IMG/VR virus record: IMGVR_UViG_3300030060_005433
Location: 1 to 33,394 of that record
Direction: 5' to 3' (one strand)
DNA length: 33,394 nucleotides
From: a virus
Shown here: positions 1-8,406 of the stretch, one piece after another
Numbering within the stretch: the first letter of the stretch is position 1
Layout of the letters: each line of letters opens with the position of its first letter
The notes under the pieces: generated by a model
What the model saw: only the letters and a program-made list of their open reading frames with translations
Told to the model about the DNA's origin: nothing
Database searches by the model: none
Program-made: the position numbers and the translations under genes

Positions 1-1341
1 AGAGAACTAGCAGACCTGTTGACCGGCGGTCAGACGATTACGACTGACGACAACAGCGCACAGCTTGTTTTAAAATCGACCGACGCAGATGCAACTTTCG
101 GCCCTCTCATGGAACTGACCAGAGATTCTGGTAGTCCTGCTGACGGTGATTCTATTGGTATGGTCAGATTTAAAGCTGATGACGATGCGGGTAACGTAAC
201 TGAATTTGGCAGAATACTGGGCAAAATTGCAGATGCTAGTAACGGCAGTGAAGATGGCTCACTAGAAATTAAACTGATGACGGCGGGTTCAGAAGCTGTT
301 TCTCGTATAGAGATGACTCCTACAGAAACAGTATTTAACGAAGACAGCATCGACCTTGACTTTCGTGTTGAGGGCAACGGCAATGCTAACGCCTTAGTCG
401 TTCACGGAGCGGATGACTTTGTTGGCATAGGAACTGGCACACCAAAGAAGAAGCTGCACATCCAAGATACAACTTCTGATGGTATAATTATTCTTGACCG
501 CAATGACACTTCAACAGACCATCAGATTTGCTTTGCACATAATTATCAGAGTGGTGGTCAATCCGGCGGCAACTATTACGCAATCGGTGTTGATGATTCT
601 GAAAACACATTAGTGTTTGCATATGACTCAAACTCACAAGCTAGTCTGTCTGCTGATGCTAAACTAATCCTCGACAGTGACGGAACCCTCACAGTGCGTA
701 CCACGCCAGCAGCGGGCGTCAACGGTGTAAGTCTTCGTGCCTCAGACGGTAACGGGGGAAGGGTTAACATATCTTCAAGCAGCACCGGTGGATATCATGC
801 GATGAAGTTTTTTAACGCCAACGGGGAAGTCGGGTCTATTGGAACTTCTGGAACATCTACTAGCTTCAACACTTCATCAGACCACCGCCTCAAGCAAGGC
901 GTACAGGACATGACCGGCGCAATTGACCGTGTAAAGGCACTCGCACCAAAGCGGTTTAACTTTATCGCAGACGCCGATACAACGGTTGACGGTTTTCTCG
1001 CTCACGAAGCACAGGTTGTTGTGCCTGAAGCTGTCACTGGAACTAAAGACGAAACTCGTGAAATTACTAATGCTGTGCTGTCAGCAGATGGTCACTTGAT
1101 TGCTGAAGATATAACGGAAGCTAAGTGGACCGCTGGAAAGCAAGCCACAGAGGAATATGGCAAAACTATTCCTGCAATCTATCCGTCAGACAGTACTTGG
1201 TCTGCAAAGCACACTGAACCTGTAATGCAAGGCATCGACCAAGCCAAGCTGGTGCCGCTGCTAACCGGCGCGTTGCAAGAAGCCATTGCCAAGATCGAAA
1301 CCCTCGAAACTAAGGTCGCCGCGCTTGAGGCCGGATCGTGA
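1..1341 (+). CDS. tail fibre protein, C-terminal part (S74 intramolecular chaperone)
   Basis: The reading frame is open from base 1, so the 5' end is missing. The first part is a Gly/Asp/Ser-rich, beta-helix-like fibre region. The C-terminal part, from about codon 293 of the frame, looks like a Peptidase_S74 intramolecular chaperone. It begins with a SSDHRLKQGV motif, the usual S-D-x-R-L-K signature, with the candidate catalytic Ser codon at 877 and Lys codon at 892. In that family the domain trimerises the fibre and then cleaves itself off at the Ser. The last ~35 residues form a coiled coil (KIETLETKVAALEAG). The whole segment aligns without gaps to the fibre gene at 32231-33394, so it is either the other end of that gene around a circle or a diverged second copy. 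Confidence 0.9.
   Translation, partial: RELADLLTGGQTITTDDNSAQLVLKSTDADATFGPLMELTRDSGSPADGDSIGMVRFKADDDAGNVTEFGRILGKIADASNGSEDGSLEIKLMTAGSEAVSRIEMTPTETVFNEDSIDLDFRVEGNGNANALVVHGADDFVGIGTGTPKKKLHIQDTTSDGIIILDRNDTSTDHQICFAHNYQSGGQSGGNYYAIGVDDSENTLVFAYDSNSQASLSADAKLILDSDGTLTVRTTPAAGVNGVSLRASDGNGGRVNISSSSTGGYHAMKFFNANGEVGSIGTSGTSTSFNTSSDHRLKQGVQDMTGAIDRVKALAPKRFNFIADADTTVDGFLAHEAQVVVPEAVTGTKDETREITNAVLSADGHLIAEDITEAKWTAGKQATEEYGKTIPAIYPSDSTWSAKHTEPVMQGIDQAKLVPLLTGALQEAIAKIETLETKVAALEAGS
1068..1164 (+). repeat. 97-bp perfect direct repeat, copy 1 (in tail fibre)
   Basis: This stretch is identical to the last 97 bases of the window (33298-33394). It lies in the S74 chaperone region of the tail fibre. 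The preceding 1067 bases match the other copy only partially but stay in register without gaps. The identity is therefore the 3' end of a longer homologous segment. It probably marks the circular overlap of the assembly. Confidence 0.9.
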
Positions 1342-1508
1342 GCAAGCCCACCGCATCATCGGTCAAGGCCGAGCTTGACACTTTGTCGGCTGTCAGCCAT
1401 GAGCGCTTCATTGAGCTTTTGAGCCGCGTGAAGCGCCTAGAAACCATCATGGTCGGCAGCGCCGGCACAACCATCGTCCTACTTATTGGCGTGCTTCTTA
1501 CAGGGTGA
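1338..1508 (+). CDS. small membrane protein with C-terminal TM helix
   Basis: This 56-residue protein starts with GTG inside the GTGA overlap with the stop of the tail-fibre gene, which implies translational coupling. It has an amphipathic, charged N-terminal helix (residues ~10-38, with HERFIELLSRVKRLE) and one hydrophobic C-terminal segment (~40-55, TTIVLLIGVLLTG). The architecture recalls XhlA-like small membrane proteins found near phage lysis or tail genes, but the similarity is one of layout only. It could contribute to lysis or to membrane contact of the ejection apparatus. No catalytic motif is visible. Confidence 0.7.
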   Translation: MSKPTASSVKAELDTLSAVSHERFIELLSRVKRLETIMVGSAGTTIVLLIGVLLTG

Positions 1509-1684
1509 TCCACGCATTTTTGCTGTTCGTGTTTCTCGACGGCAAACTGGTTTCAAACGACCTCTATTTCTACAACATTGATGACTGCACCTACTTCGCC
1601 CGTGCGCTTCATAAGCAAGCTGGCAAGATCACGGCCTATTGCCTGCCTAAGCTCACAGATCCAGACAAGGTAAAGGTGTACTGA
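1505..1684 (+). CDS. small exported or membrane-anchored protein, unknown
   Basis: This 59-residue protein has a GTG start overlapping the stop of the preceding gene by 4 nt. The N-terminus is hydrophobic (IHAFLLFVFLDG) and could act as a signal or anchor. The rest contains two cysteines (DDCTYFARAL and TAYCLPK) that could form a disulfide outside the cytoplasm. Its stop overlaps the next ATG (TGATG). I recognise no family. Short exported proteins with paired Cys are common in this position in marine short-tailed phages, but its function is unknown. Confidence 0.65.
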   Translation: MIHAFLLFVFLDGKLVSNDLYFYNIDDCTYFARALHKQAGKITAYCLPKLTDPDKVKVY

Positions 1685-2400
1685 TGCTAGACCCAGTCAC
1701 CATCGGCACGGCTGTCCAGGTGGCGACAGGGGCCTTCAAGATTCTCCAACGTGGCTTTCAGGCCGGCAGAGAACTTGAACAGATGACAGCGGATTTAAGT
1801 AGGTGGATGTCTGCTGTTTCGGATGTAGATAACCTAGAAAAAAACGCCAAGAACCCCAGCCTGTGGCTCAAGCTCACCAAGGGAAAAAGTATTGAATCAC
1901 TCGCCTTGGAAGCCTTCACGGCCAAAAAAACTTTGGAAGATCAACGATACCAGCTCAAAATGGCCATTCAGCTCACTAGGGGCGTGGCAGCGTGGAATGA
2001 GCTGATCGCCCTTGAGGGCAAAATCAGGAAGCAGCGTCAGGAAGCAATCTACGCTGCTCAACAACGCCGGCAGAAAATCATTGAGTATGTCGCTTGGACT
2101 GTTGTGATCGGTGCTGGTTTGGCCACGCTGACAGGCTTCGTGCTGCTGCTGAAAGCGCACACCGCCCAGGCAAATGATTGGGCCAACGACATGACCGTCT
2201 GCCGCTTAGTCAAATGCATGAAGATCGACAAGCGGCAAGAGGCTTGCGTCTACAGAGGGGCGCATCACAGTCAGGAAACCCTGTTTTTTGACTACGGTGA
2301 GTGGAAGCCGCGTGAGTATCTGTGTCAGTGGAATCCTGACCAGCCACCGCCACCTAATGTCTATGACGTGCTGGAAGCCATCAAGGAGAGCCAGAATTGA
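1684..2400 (+). CDS. hypothetical membrane-spanning protein
   Basis: This 238-residue protein has no family I recognise. The N-terminal ~135 residues are helical and charged (Arg/Lys/Gln-rich, probably coiled coil). They are followed by one clear transmembrane helix at ~136-158 (VAWTVVIGAGLATLTGFVLL). The C-terminal domain has four cysteines (TVCRLVKC, EACVYRG, EYLCQW) that could be disulfide-bonded in the periplasm. The start overlaps the previous stop (TGATG) and the stop overlaps the next gene. It sits between the tail fibre and the ejection proteins, so a role in the virion or in the infected-cell envelope is possible. Confidence 0.8.
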   Translation: MLDPVTIGTAVQVATGAFKILQRGFQAGRELEQMTADLSRWMSAVSDVDNLEKNAKNPSLWLKLTKGKSIESLALEAFTAKKTLEDQRYQLKMAIQLTRGVAAWNELIALEGKIRKQRQEAIYAAQQRRQKIIEYVAWTVVIGAGLATLTGFVLLLKAHTAQANDWANDMTVCRLVKCMKIDKRQEACVYRGAHHSQETLFFDYGEWKPREYLCQWNPDQPPPPNVYDVLEAIKESQN

Positions 2401-2846
2401 ACCGCATGATCTTTGGTGCCGACGATTACCTAAAGCAGTGGGCAGCTTCTAGGATCGGCATCGAGGGGTTTGGGCCTAGTGCATCTATCGGCGTGCAGCG
2501 CGACGGAGAGATCATTGCGGCCTGCGTCTATCACGATTTAAGAGACGGGCAGATCGAGGCGTCGATTGCGGCTTCCTCCCCGCACTGGGCAACTCGGTCT
2601 GTCCTGTACGGCCTCTTTGCATATCCCTTCATCCAGGTAGGTGCAAACCGGCTGCTGGTGACGTGCAGCGAGGGTAACGCTAAGGCAATGAAGATGAACA
2701 AGCAGCTCGGCTTTGTGGAAGAGGGCCGGCTGAGGCAGATGTTTGGCAAGCACGATGCTGTGCTTTTTGGAATGTTACGCAAAGAATGTAAATGGATCGG
2801 AGTAAAAGATGGGCAAATCGGCACCTTCACCACCGCCAGCGCCTGA
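2397..2846 (+). CDS. GNAT-fold acetyltransferase-like protein
   Basis: This 149-residue protein resembles GCN5-related N-acetyltransferases. The best-conserved part is the segment around residues 97-115 (GNAKAMKMNKQLGFVEEG), the usual GNAT region after the acetyl-CoA loop (N-x-A-x-x-x-x-x-x-LGF-x-x-x-G). The AAGGAG at 2383-2388 lies 8 nt before the TTG at 2397 but 17 nt before the first ATG (2406), so the TTG start is preferred. That start overlaps the upstream stop (TTGA). The 3' end overlaps the next gene by 38 nt. GNAT-like proteins are frequent beside short-tailed-phage ejection genes. The substrate is unknown. Confidence 0.75.
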   Translation: MNRMIFGADDYLKQWAASRIGIEGFGPSASIGVQRDGEIIAACVYHDLRDGQIEASIAASSPHWATRSVLYGLFAYPFIQVGANRLLVTCSEGNAKAMKMNKQLGFVEEGRLRQMFGKHDAVLFGMLRKECKWIGVKDGQIGTFTTASA

Positions 2847-3987
2847 TCCTAATGCGCTAATTTCAGCGCAAGCCGACGCTAATCGGATCACACAGTTTAC
2901 ACCCTACGGCAATCTGCTGTTCGGCTATGTCGGTGACCAGGGGCAGTTTGTGCAGGGACAAGCGCCGGAAGACAGCGATTTTCAGTCTGCGGCATTTACG
3001 CAAGAGACGCCATTTCAGACACAGATGCGTGCGGCTACAGAAGGCACTGGCCTGGGTCTTGGCAATCTGGCGTTTGAGCGAGTAACCGGACAGACTGTCG
3101 TTGGTCAAAACCCAGATGGCTCACCCATCTTTGCCGATGACCCAGACTTTCAAAATCCGTTCCGCACCTCGCCCACCTTGTCTGGCATCACGGCCGCACA
3201 GGAGACAGATCCAACCGCTGGTTTGCAGGCGTTTCAGCAAAATATCAGCAGTGATGCAGCGCTACCTTCCGCGCTTGACACAAGCGGTCTGACAGCCCTC
3301 ACAAGCGATCCAGAAGGCTTTCGTACCAACATCGAGCAGACGCTGTTCAACAGGCAGCTCGGCTTGTTGCAGCCAGAGTTTACACGACAACGAAACACGC
3401 TTGAGCAAAACCTAGCAGACCGTGGTATCCCTATCACGTCTGAGGCTTACGATGATTCGATCAACCGCCTTGAAACACAGCAGAATGAGCAACTTCAGCG
3501 CCTAGCACAGCAGGCCACACTGGCTGCTGGTCAAGAGTCCGACCGCCTAGTCAACCAGGCACGCAACATCAGGGCGCAGCAGTTTGGCGAACAGGCAGCC
3601 ACTGGTGAGTTTGGTCTAGCGCGGCAGGGTCAGGCGTTCAGTCAAGCCGCAGCTAACACCCAGCTTGCAAACGCAGCTCGGCAGCAGCAGGTCGCTGATC
3701 AGCTTCTGAGCAATCAAATTGCAAACCAAAGCCGGCAGCGCCAGATTGCCGAGAGACAGGCACTGCGCGGTCAAGGCTTCAATGAGCTTGCAGCCTTGCT
3801 TGGCGGCCCACAGGTGCAGCAGGCCAGCTTCTTTGCACCAGGCTCTGTGGATGTTTTGGGCGCGTTTGGCGCACAGCAAGCCGCACAGCAAAACGCCTAC
3901 AACCAGGCTATGGCCAACCGTTCCGCAAATCTTGGCGGTTTATTTGGTCTCGCCGGCAATCTCGGCGCAGCTTACTTACTGAGGTAG
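2809..3987 (+). CDS. predicted DNA-ejection / internal virion protein 1
   Basis: This 392-residue protein has a Pro-rich N-terminus (KSAPSPPPAPDPNALISAQ) and a long Gln/Ala-rich helical middle (about 160-310), ending in a Gly/Ala-rich hydrophobic tail (~365-392, LGGLFGLAGNLGAAYLL). This composition and its place after the tail fibre, as first of three consecutive genes of the same character, match P22 gp7/gp20/gp16-type ejection proteins. Those are carried in the capsid and form a channel across the host envelope. The ATG is preceded by GGAG at 2799-2802. The assignment rests on position and composition. Confidence 0.65.
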   Translation: MGKSAPSPPPAPDPNALISAQADANRITQFTPYGNLLFGYVGDQGQFVQGQAPEDSDFQSAAFTQETPFQTQMRAATEGTGLGLGNLAFERVTGQTVVGQNPDGSPIFADDPDFQNPFRTSPTLSGITAAQETDPTAGLQAFQQNISSDAALPSALDTSGLTALTSDPEGFRTNIEQTLFNRQLGLLQPEFTRQRNTLEQNLADRGIPITSEAYDDSINRLETQQNEQLQRLAQQATLAAGQESDRLVNQARNIRAQQFGEQAATGEFGLARQGQAFSQAAANTQLANAARQQQVADQLLSNQIANQSRQRQIAERQALRGQGFNELAALLGGPQVQQASFFAPGSVDVLGAFGAQQAAQQNAYNQAMANRSANLGGLFGLAGNLGAAYLLR

Positions 3988-3990
3988 AAA

Positions 3991-5250
3991 ATGGTTCTTC
4001 GCCCCCGCGCAATGCCTACGTTTCAGTTCCAACGACTGAACCCTGCTTTTCAATCTGACCCGCGTCGCATCCTCGGCCAGCAGCTCATGGGTCAGGGTGC
4101 CAGCACAGCGCCTGTCAGGACGCCTCTGCAAGGGCTTGGCAGGCTATCTAGCGCACTCGTTGGGGCATACCTCCAGCGCAATGCGCTTGAAGGTCAGGCG
4201 CAGCGTGAGGCGCAGGCCACAGAGGCACTGCAGGCTGCGCTGCCGCAGAACCTGACGCCAGGCATGGCAGCTTTGTTTGCAGCTAACCCAGGCGCTGCAG
4301 AACAGGCTTTGATGACTGCCTCGCTACAGCCGACAACAACATCCCAGATCGTTGACCAGAACGGATTGAAGGCGATTGAAACAACTGTGACCAATCCGGT
4401 CACTCAACGTCAAACAACGACGCTGAGCAATCTTGTGCAACCGAAAGCCGCGCCTAAAGTAGACGTTTTAAACTTTGTGAACCCTAACGATCCTAGCGAT
4501 GTTCAATCCATCCTTACCACCGACCCAGCGGCTCAAACCAAGGCGCAGGCATTACTCGATAAAGGCTTTATTGAGCGTCCGGGGGCTGGAACAAGCGTTT
4601 CAGTAACCCCTTCTATCAATATCGCAAATGAGCAAGCACAGACATTTGCAACGAAAGAGGCTGAGGCTGCTGTCAAAACAATTACCGACTTGCGGGAACA
4701 AGTGGCGGGTGAAGCCGATCTCATTACACGGCTCAACATTGCAGACCGCTTGCTTGAGGCTGGCACTGAGACAGGCCCAGTCACTAATCTAACAATGCCT
4801 ATTCGTAATTTAGGTAAGGAGCTGGGATTCCTAAACGACGAACAAATCCGCGACTTAAACAACCAACAGGTTCTGACAGCGGCATTTAACTACATTATTC
4901 CACGCATGAGAGTGGCGGGATCGGGCGCAACGTCAGACTTTGAGGCGCGTCTTTTCTCAAGCGCCACAGCCAACATGGGCAACACGCCTGAAGCGAACAA
5001 AGCGTTGGTGAAATCTATGCAGGCTTTGGTATCACGCCGGGCAGAGCTTTTAAAGGCTATGGAAACTTACGGCTCAGAAAATAATAGCCTTATAGGTTTT
5101 GCTGAATATGCAGACCAAAATGTAGCGCCTGCATTGAAAGCGTACATGACGGATGCAGAGTTTGACAAAGCGGTCCTCGACGGCGAGTTGAAAAACGGCG
5201 ATTTGTACTTCAACGGCCTGCTTGGAACCTTTGAAATTTACGAGGGATAA
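3991..5250 (+). CDS. predicted DNA-ejection / internal virion protein 2
   Basis: This 419-residue protein follows the previous gene after 3 nt. It has a basic N-terminus, then a Gln/Ala-rich helical region (~45-95), a Thr/Val-rich stretch, and a helical C-terminal domain (~205-400) with charged heptad-like segments. No enzyme motif is visible. It belongs to the trio of virion proteins placed between tail fibre and lysis genes, and an ejection role is inferred. A second in-frame ATG at 4012 (MPTFQFQRL) is an alternative start. The stop TAA at 5248-5250 directly abuts the next ATG. Confidence 0.65.
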   Translation: MVLRPRAMPTFQFQRLNPAFQSDPRRILGQQLMGQGASTAPVRTPLQGLGRLSSALVGAYLQRNALEGQAQREAQATEALQAALPQNLTPGMAALFAANPGAAEQALMTASLQPTTTSQIVDQNGLKAIETTVTNPVTQRQTTTLSNLVQPKAAPKVDVLNFVNPNDPSDVQSILTTDPAAQTKAQALLDKGFIERPGAGTSVSVTPSINIANEQAQTFATKEAEAAVKTITDLREQVAGEADLITRLNIADRLLEAGTETGPVTNLTMPIRNLGKELGFLNDEQIRDLNNQQVLTAAFNYIIPRMRVAGSGATSDFEARLFSSATANMGNTPEANKALVKSMQALVSRRAELLKAMETYGSENNSLIGFAEYADQNVAPALKAYMTDAEFDKAVLDGELKNGDLYFNGLLGTFEIYEG

Positions 5251-6852
5251 ATGCCATTACCAAGAGAATCAAAAACTGCACCGACAGTCGAACGCACTAC
5301 TGGTGATGTCGTGGCTGATTTCAGCCGTGCCGGCGCACAAGGACTTACGTTCGGTTTCGCTGATGAGATAGAGGCGGTGGTTCGGGCTGCGCTGGACAGC
5401 AACAAAACTTACGCAGAAACCGTAAAGGAAGTGCGCGGCAAAATTGACGATTTCAGAAAGCGCAACCCAGGCGCAGCTTTTGGGACGGAGATCGCAGCAG
5501 CAATACTGCCAACAATTGCAGCTAATTTTATTCCCGGCGTTGGGCAAACCGCTACAGCCGGCAGAGTTACGCAGCTTGCTCGTGCTGCGGGGCTTGGCTC
5601 TGGTGGGCAACGCGCTGCCCGAGTTGGCACAACATCAGCGGCGCAGGGCGGGATTTATGGCTTTGGCGCAGCGGAAGGCAATCCGATTGAGCGACTTGAC
5701 GACGCGGCCACGAGCGCGGTTATCAGCGGCGTTGCTGGGCCGGTCGTGGACAAAGTTGCCCCTCGCGTCACGTCAAAAGCAAAAGAACTTTTAGCAAAGG
5801 GAATCCCGCTGACGCCAGGCCAAGCGGTCGGAGAAAGCGGTGTGATTGGTCGCGGACTGAAGCGTCTTGAAGAAGGTGTTGCCGATAATGTGTTCATCGT
5901 CGGTGATGCAGTGCGAGGCGCGTTGGACCGCGCACAAGTTGGATTCAATCGAGCTGCTGTGACTGAGGCTTTAGCGCCCTTGGGCATCAAGATACCGAAA
6001 GGTTTAGAGGGTAAATCTCTCATAGGTTTTGGCCAACGCGCTTTGACCGCCAATTACAACCGCACCCTTGGCAAAATGACTGTCAAAGACACCTCTGGTT
6101 TGCTCGATGAATTAATAACGGTGACCAAAGGCGTAGACCCAGACGTGAAAGCATATGTAGACAATCGTGCTTTCAAGGACATCATCAATCGCATCAACCC
6201 AGAGGGTGAGCTTTCGGGCAAAAGCCTCAAACTTGCTCAGTCGAGTTTGCGTAGATTCATCAGTCGTCTGAATCGCGATGGATCAGAAGAGGCGTTGCGA
6301 AAAGCTGATGCGCTAGAGGATTTGCGTAGCGTATTGAACGCCGCGATCAGCCGTGAAAACCCAAAACTTGCACCGCGTCTTAACAAAATCGACCAGGCTT
6401 ATGGTCAGTTTGAAATCGTCAGAAATGCAGAACTGCGGCGCAAGACAGTTGAAGGCTTCACGCCTGGTGATCTGTTGCAATCTGCGGCCAAGGGAGACAA
6501 TACAAAACGACAGTCAAAGTTTAGTGCAGGCGAGGCTCGTATGCAGCGGCTGGCGCAGGATGCTCAGGATGTCATTGGCGGCGTCGTGCCTGACAGTGGC
6601 ACGTCACAGCGTCAAGTTGCACGTCAAATTGTAACTGGTGGCGCGGGTGGCATGGGGCTGCAGACGCTGGAGCCAAGCACCCTCGCAGCAACGACTCTGA
6701 TCCCAGGCGCATACACCCGGCCTGGCGTCCCTCTTGCGCGGGGCGCTGTCAGCACTTTAGGCCGTGGAACAAGGGCTGCGGTGCCGGCTTTATCAGCTCA
6801 AGACCCCAACCAATTATTGGCAGAAATGCTCATGGGAAGCAGCGCACCCTAG
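5251..6852 (+). CDS. predicted DNA-ejection / internal virion protein 3
   Basis: This 533-residue protein starts directly after the upstream stop, with GAGGG upstream. It has a charged N-terminal region (1-75) and then Gly/Ala-rich, weakly hydrophobic stretches (~85-190, AAILPTIAANFIPGVGQTATAG and later repeats). These could become membrane-inserted, as in P22 gp16-like ejection proteins. The C-terminal half (~195-480) is long and charged, followed by another Ala/Gly-rich tail. I see no lytic transglycosylase Glu motif. Its stop (TAG) shares one base with the GTG start of the next gene. Confidence 0.65.
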   Translation: MPLPRESKTAPTVERTTGDVVADFSRAGAQGLTFGFADEIEAVVRAALDSNKTYAETVKEVRGKIDDFRKRNPGAAFGTEIAAAILPTIAANFIPGVGQTATAGRVTQLARAAGLGSGGQRAARVGTTSAAQGGIYGFGAAEGNPIERLDDAATSAVISGVAGPVVDKVAPRVTSKAKELLAKGIPLTPGQAVGESGVIGRGLKRLEEGVADNVFIVGDAVRGALDRAQVGFNRAAVTEALAPLGIKIPKGLEGKSLIGFGQRALTANYNRTLGKMTVKDTSGLLDELITVTKGVDPDVKAYVDNRAFKDIINRINPEGELSGKSLKLAQSSLRRFISRLNRDGSEEALRKADALEDLRSVLNAAISRENPKLAPRLNKIDQAYGQFEIVRNAELRRKTVEGFTPGDLLQSAAKGDNTKRQSKFSAGEARMQRLAQDAQDVIGGVVPDSGTSQRQVARQIVTGGAGGMGLQTLEPSTLAATTLIPGAYTRPGVPLARGAVSTLGRGTRAAVPALSAQDPNQLLAEMLMGSSAP

Positions 6853-7172
6853 TGGCCCAGAAAAAGCTAGAGAGGTCTAGCGAGTTCGAGCGCTATGACC
6901 TGGACAACGATGGCATCGTATCCGACGCAGAGATAGAACGCGCACGCGAAATCCGAGAAACAGAAGACAAGAGCCGCAAGCACCTGGCGCAGCTCCGGCT
7001 TGCCAGATTCGCGCTTATAGGCATGGGCGTCTACACCATCCTGCTGTTCATGCCGTTCATACCCGACAGCCGCATCAAGCTACTAAGTGAGATTAGCCCA
7101 TTGCTGTATCTCTCACTCAGCGGGGTGGTGGGCGCTTATATGGGGTTCACTCAAATGGGAGATAAAAAGTGA
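6852..7172 (+). CDS. EF-hand protein with two transmembrane helices
   Basis: This 106-residue protein starts with GTG sharing a base with the preceding TAG. Residues 16-27 (DLDNDGIVSDAE) form a complete canonical 12-residue EF-hand calcium loop, with Asp at positions 1, 3 and 5, Gly at 6 and Glu at 12. After a charged linker come two hydrophobic segments, ~50-68 (FALIGMGVYTILLFMPF) and ~82-99 (LLYLSLSGVVGAYMGF). It overlaps the holin gene by 4 nt, so it belongs to the lysis cassette. It could be a second holin or antiholin with a Ca2+-binding cytoplasmic or periplasmic head. The calcium loop is visible, but the lysis role is inferred from position. Confidence 0.8.
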   Translation: MAQKKLERSSEFERYDLDNDGIVSDAEIERAREIRETEDKSRKHLAQLRLARFALIGMGVYTILLFMPFIPDSRIKLLSEISPLLYLSLSGVVGAYMGFTQMGDKK

Positions 7173-7564
7173 TCCAAGCGTTGATTGGGCCGGTGACTGG
7201 CCTGCTGGACAAGTTCATTGAGGACAAAGACCAGAAGGCGCGGCTGGCGCATGAGGTCGCCACGATGGCACAGAACCACGCTCAGGAGCTGGCTAAAGGG
7301 CAGCTTGAAATCAATAAAGCAGAGGCACAGCACCGCAGCATCTTTGTAGCTGGCTGGCGTCCTTTTGTGGGCTGGACGTGCGGGATTGCATTGGCTTGGC
7401 ATTTCGTCTTAGCGCCCCTGACCATGTTTGTGTGCGCTTACATCGGCGTGACTATCCCTGAGTTACCGACCTTCGATATGTCGTCTTTGCTCACCGTGCT
7501 TATGGGCATGTTGGGGCTAGGATCTCTGCGTACCTTTGAGAAAACAAAAGGGATTGCCAAGTAA
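7169..7564 (+). CDS. holin, three-TM GTA type
   Basis: This 131-residue protein resembles the 'holin of 3TMs, for gene-transfer release' family known from alphaproteobacterial gene transfer agents and phages. It has an amphipathic N-terminal helix with conserved KDQKARLAHEVA, then AGWRPFVGWTCGIALAW leading into hydrophobic segments at ~66-95 and ~107-122, and a charged tail. Holins of this kind permeabilise the inner membrane to release the lysozyme encoded two genes downstream. The start is GTG in the GTGA overlap with the EF-hand gene, and the stop overlaps the next ATG (TAATG). Confidence 0.85.
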   Translation: MIQALIGPVTGLLDKFIEDKDQKARLAHEVATMAQNHAQELAKGQLEINKAEAQHRSIFVAGWRPFVGWTCGIALAWHFVLAPLTMFVCAYIGVTIPELPTFDMSSLLTVLMGMLGLGSLRTFEKTKGIAK

Positions 7565-7695
7565 TGCCGTTTTCAAAGTATTCGCCAAAGCAGAAGCGCC
7601 TAGCTGCCGCTGCCAAGCCGCGTAACAAAATCACTCGCGCTGACTTCACGGCTCTCAACAAAAAGAAAAAAAAGAAGAAGACGAGGCGCACATGA
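7564..7695 (+). CDS. very basic miniprotein (lysine tract)
   Basis: This 43-residue protein has overlaps at both ends: TAATG with the holin stop and ATGA with the lysozyme start. It begins PFSKYSPKQKRLAAAAKPR and ends in seven consecutive lysines followed by TRRT. About 40% of residues are Lys or Arg. I recall similar short PKQKRLAA proteins from marine phages, with no assigned function. Binding to packaged DNA or to RNA is plausible from charge alone. It is the first of six basic small proteins in this part of the genome. Confidence 0.75.
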   Translation: MPFSKYSPKQKRLAAAAKPRNKITRADFTALNKKKKKKKTRRT

Positions 7696-8144
7696 ATATT
7701 GAGTTGCTACGCGAACAAATTGCCAGCGATGAGGGCCGCGTAAACTCTTTGTATTTATGCTCACTGGGGCATAAAACTTTGGGGGTCGGCCATCTCGTGA
7801 CTCTTGATGATCCTGAGTGGCCGTTGCCAGTCGGCACAGAGGTCAGCGACGACCGAATCAATGAAGCGTTCGAAAGTGACATTGCGGTAACGATTGACGA
7901 CTGCCGCATGATCTTCAAAGACTTTGACAATATGCCGGAAGAAATAAAGTTGTGCCTGGCAAATATGGCCTTTCAATTAGGACGCCCGTCTTTAAGCAAA
8001 TTCAAACGATCTATCGCTTACGCCAACGAAGGCAACTGGTCGGCATTAGCTGACGAAATCCTCGACAGCCGGTGGGCCAAAGAGCAAACACCGCACCGCG
8101 CCTATCGCATCAGCGACCGGATCAGAGCCGTCGCAGATGGCTAG
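7692..8144 (+). CDS. endolysin, T4-type lysozyme (GH24)
   Basis: This 150-residue muramidase-type lysozyme cleaves the peptidoglycan glycan strand. The active-site pattern of the family is clear. Glu14 (SDEGRVN), Cys23 in the position of T4 Asp20, and Thr29 in KTLGVGHLVT show the E-8-D/C-5-T spacing. The Cys variant of this triad is an accepted form. There is no signal peptide or signal-anchor segment, so export should depend on the holin just upstream. The length is close to that of T4 lysozyme (164). The gene overlaps the genes on both sides by 4 and 8 nt. Confidence 0.93.
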   Translation: MNIELLREQIASDEGRVNSLYLCSLGHKTLGVGHLVTLDDPEWPLPVGTEVSDDRINEAFESDIAVTIDDCRMIFKDFDNMPEEIKLCLANMAFQLGRPSLSKFKRSIAYANEGNWSALADEILDSRWAKEQTPHRAYRISDRIRAVADG

Positions 8145-8406
8145 GACGCCCACTTGGCAGCGGTCGGCTGGCAAGTCTCCATCTGGTGGCCTGAACCGCA
8201 AGGGCAGGGCATCTGCACGCCGCCAGGGCATGAACCTTAAGGCACCCGTTTCAAGAAAGCAGGCGAAGCGCAGTCCCAAGGCTGCAGCTCGTCGCAAGTC
8301 CTTCTGCGCCAGGATGCTGGGCATGAAGAAGAAGCTGACCAGTAAAAAGACGGCGCGTGATCCCAATAGTCGAATCAACAAGGCGCTGAGAAAGTGGGAT
8401 TGCTGA
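8137..8406 (+). CDS. basic small protein, DUF6321-like
   Basis: This 89-residue, Lys/Arg-rich protein has the pattern PTWQRSAGKSPSGGLNRKGR...NLKAPV...RRKSFCARM. It matches my recollection of the DUF6321 family (W-x-R-x-x-G-K-x-P-x-G-G-L-N-x-K-G-R-x-S), which occurs in marine phages and some large viruses. The family has no established role. It overlaps the end of the lysozyme gene by 8 nt and shares TGATG with the next gene, so it is probably translated with the lysis genes. The family assignment is from memory of the motif, not from a search. Confidence 0.8.
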   Translation: MARTPTWQRSAGKSPSGGLNRKGRASARRQGMNLKAPVSRKQAKRSPKAAARRKSFCARMLGMKKKLTSKKTARDPNSRINKALRKWDC

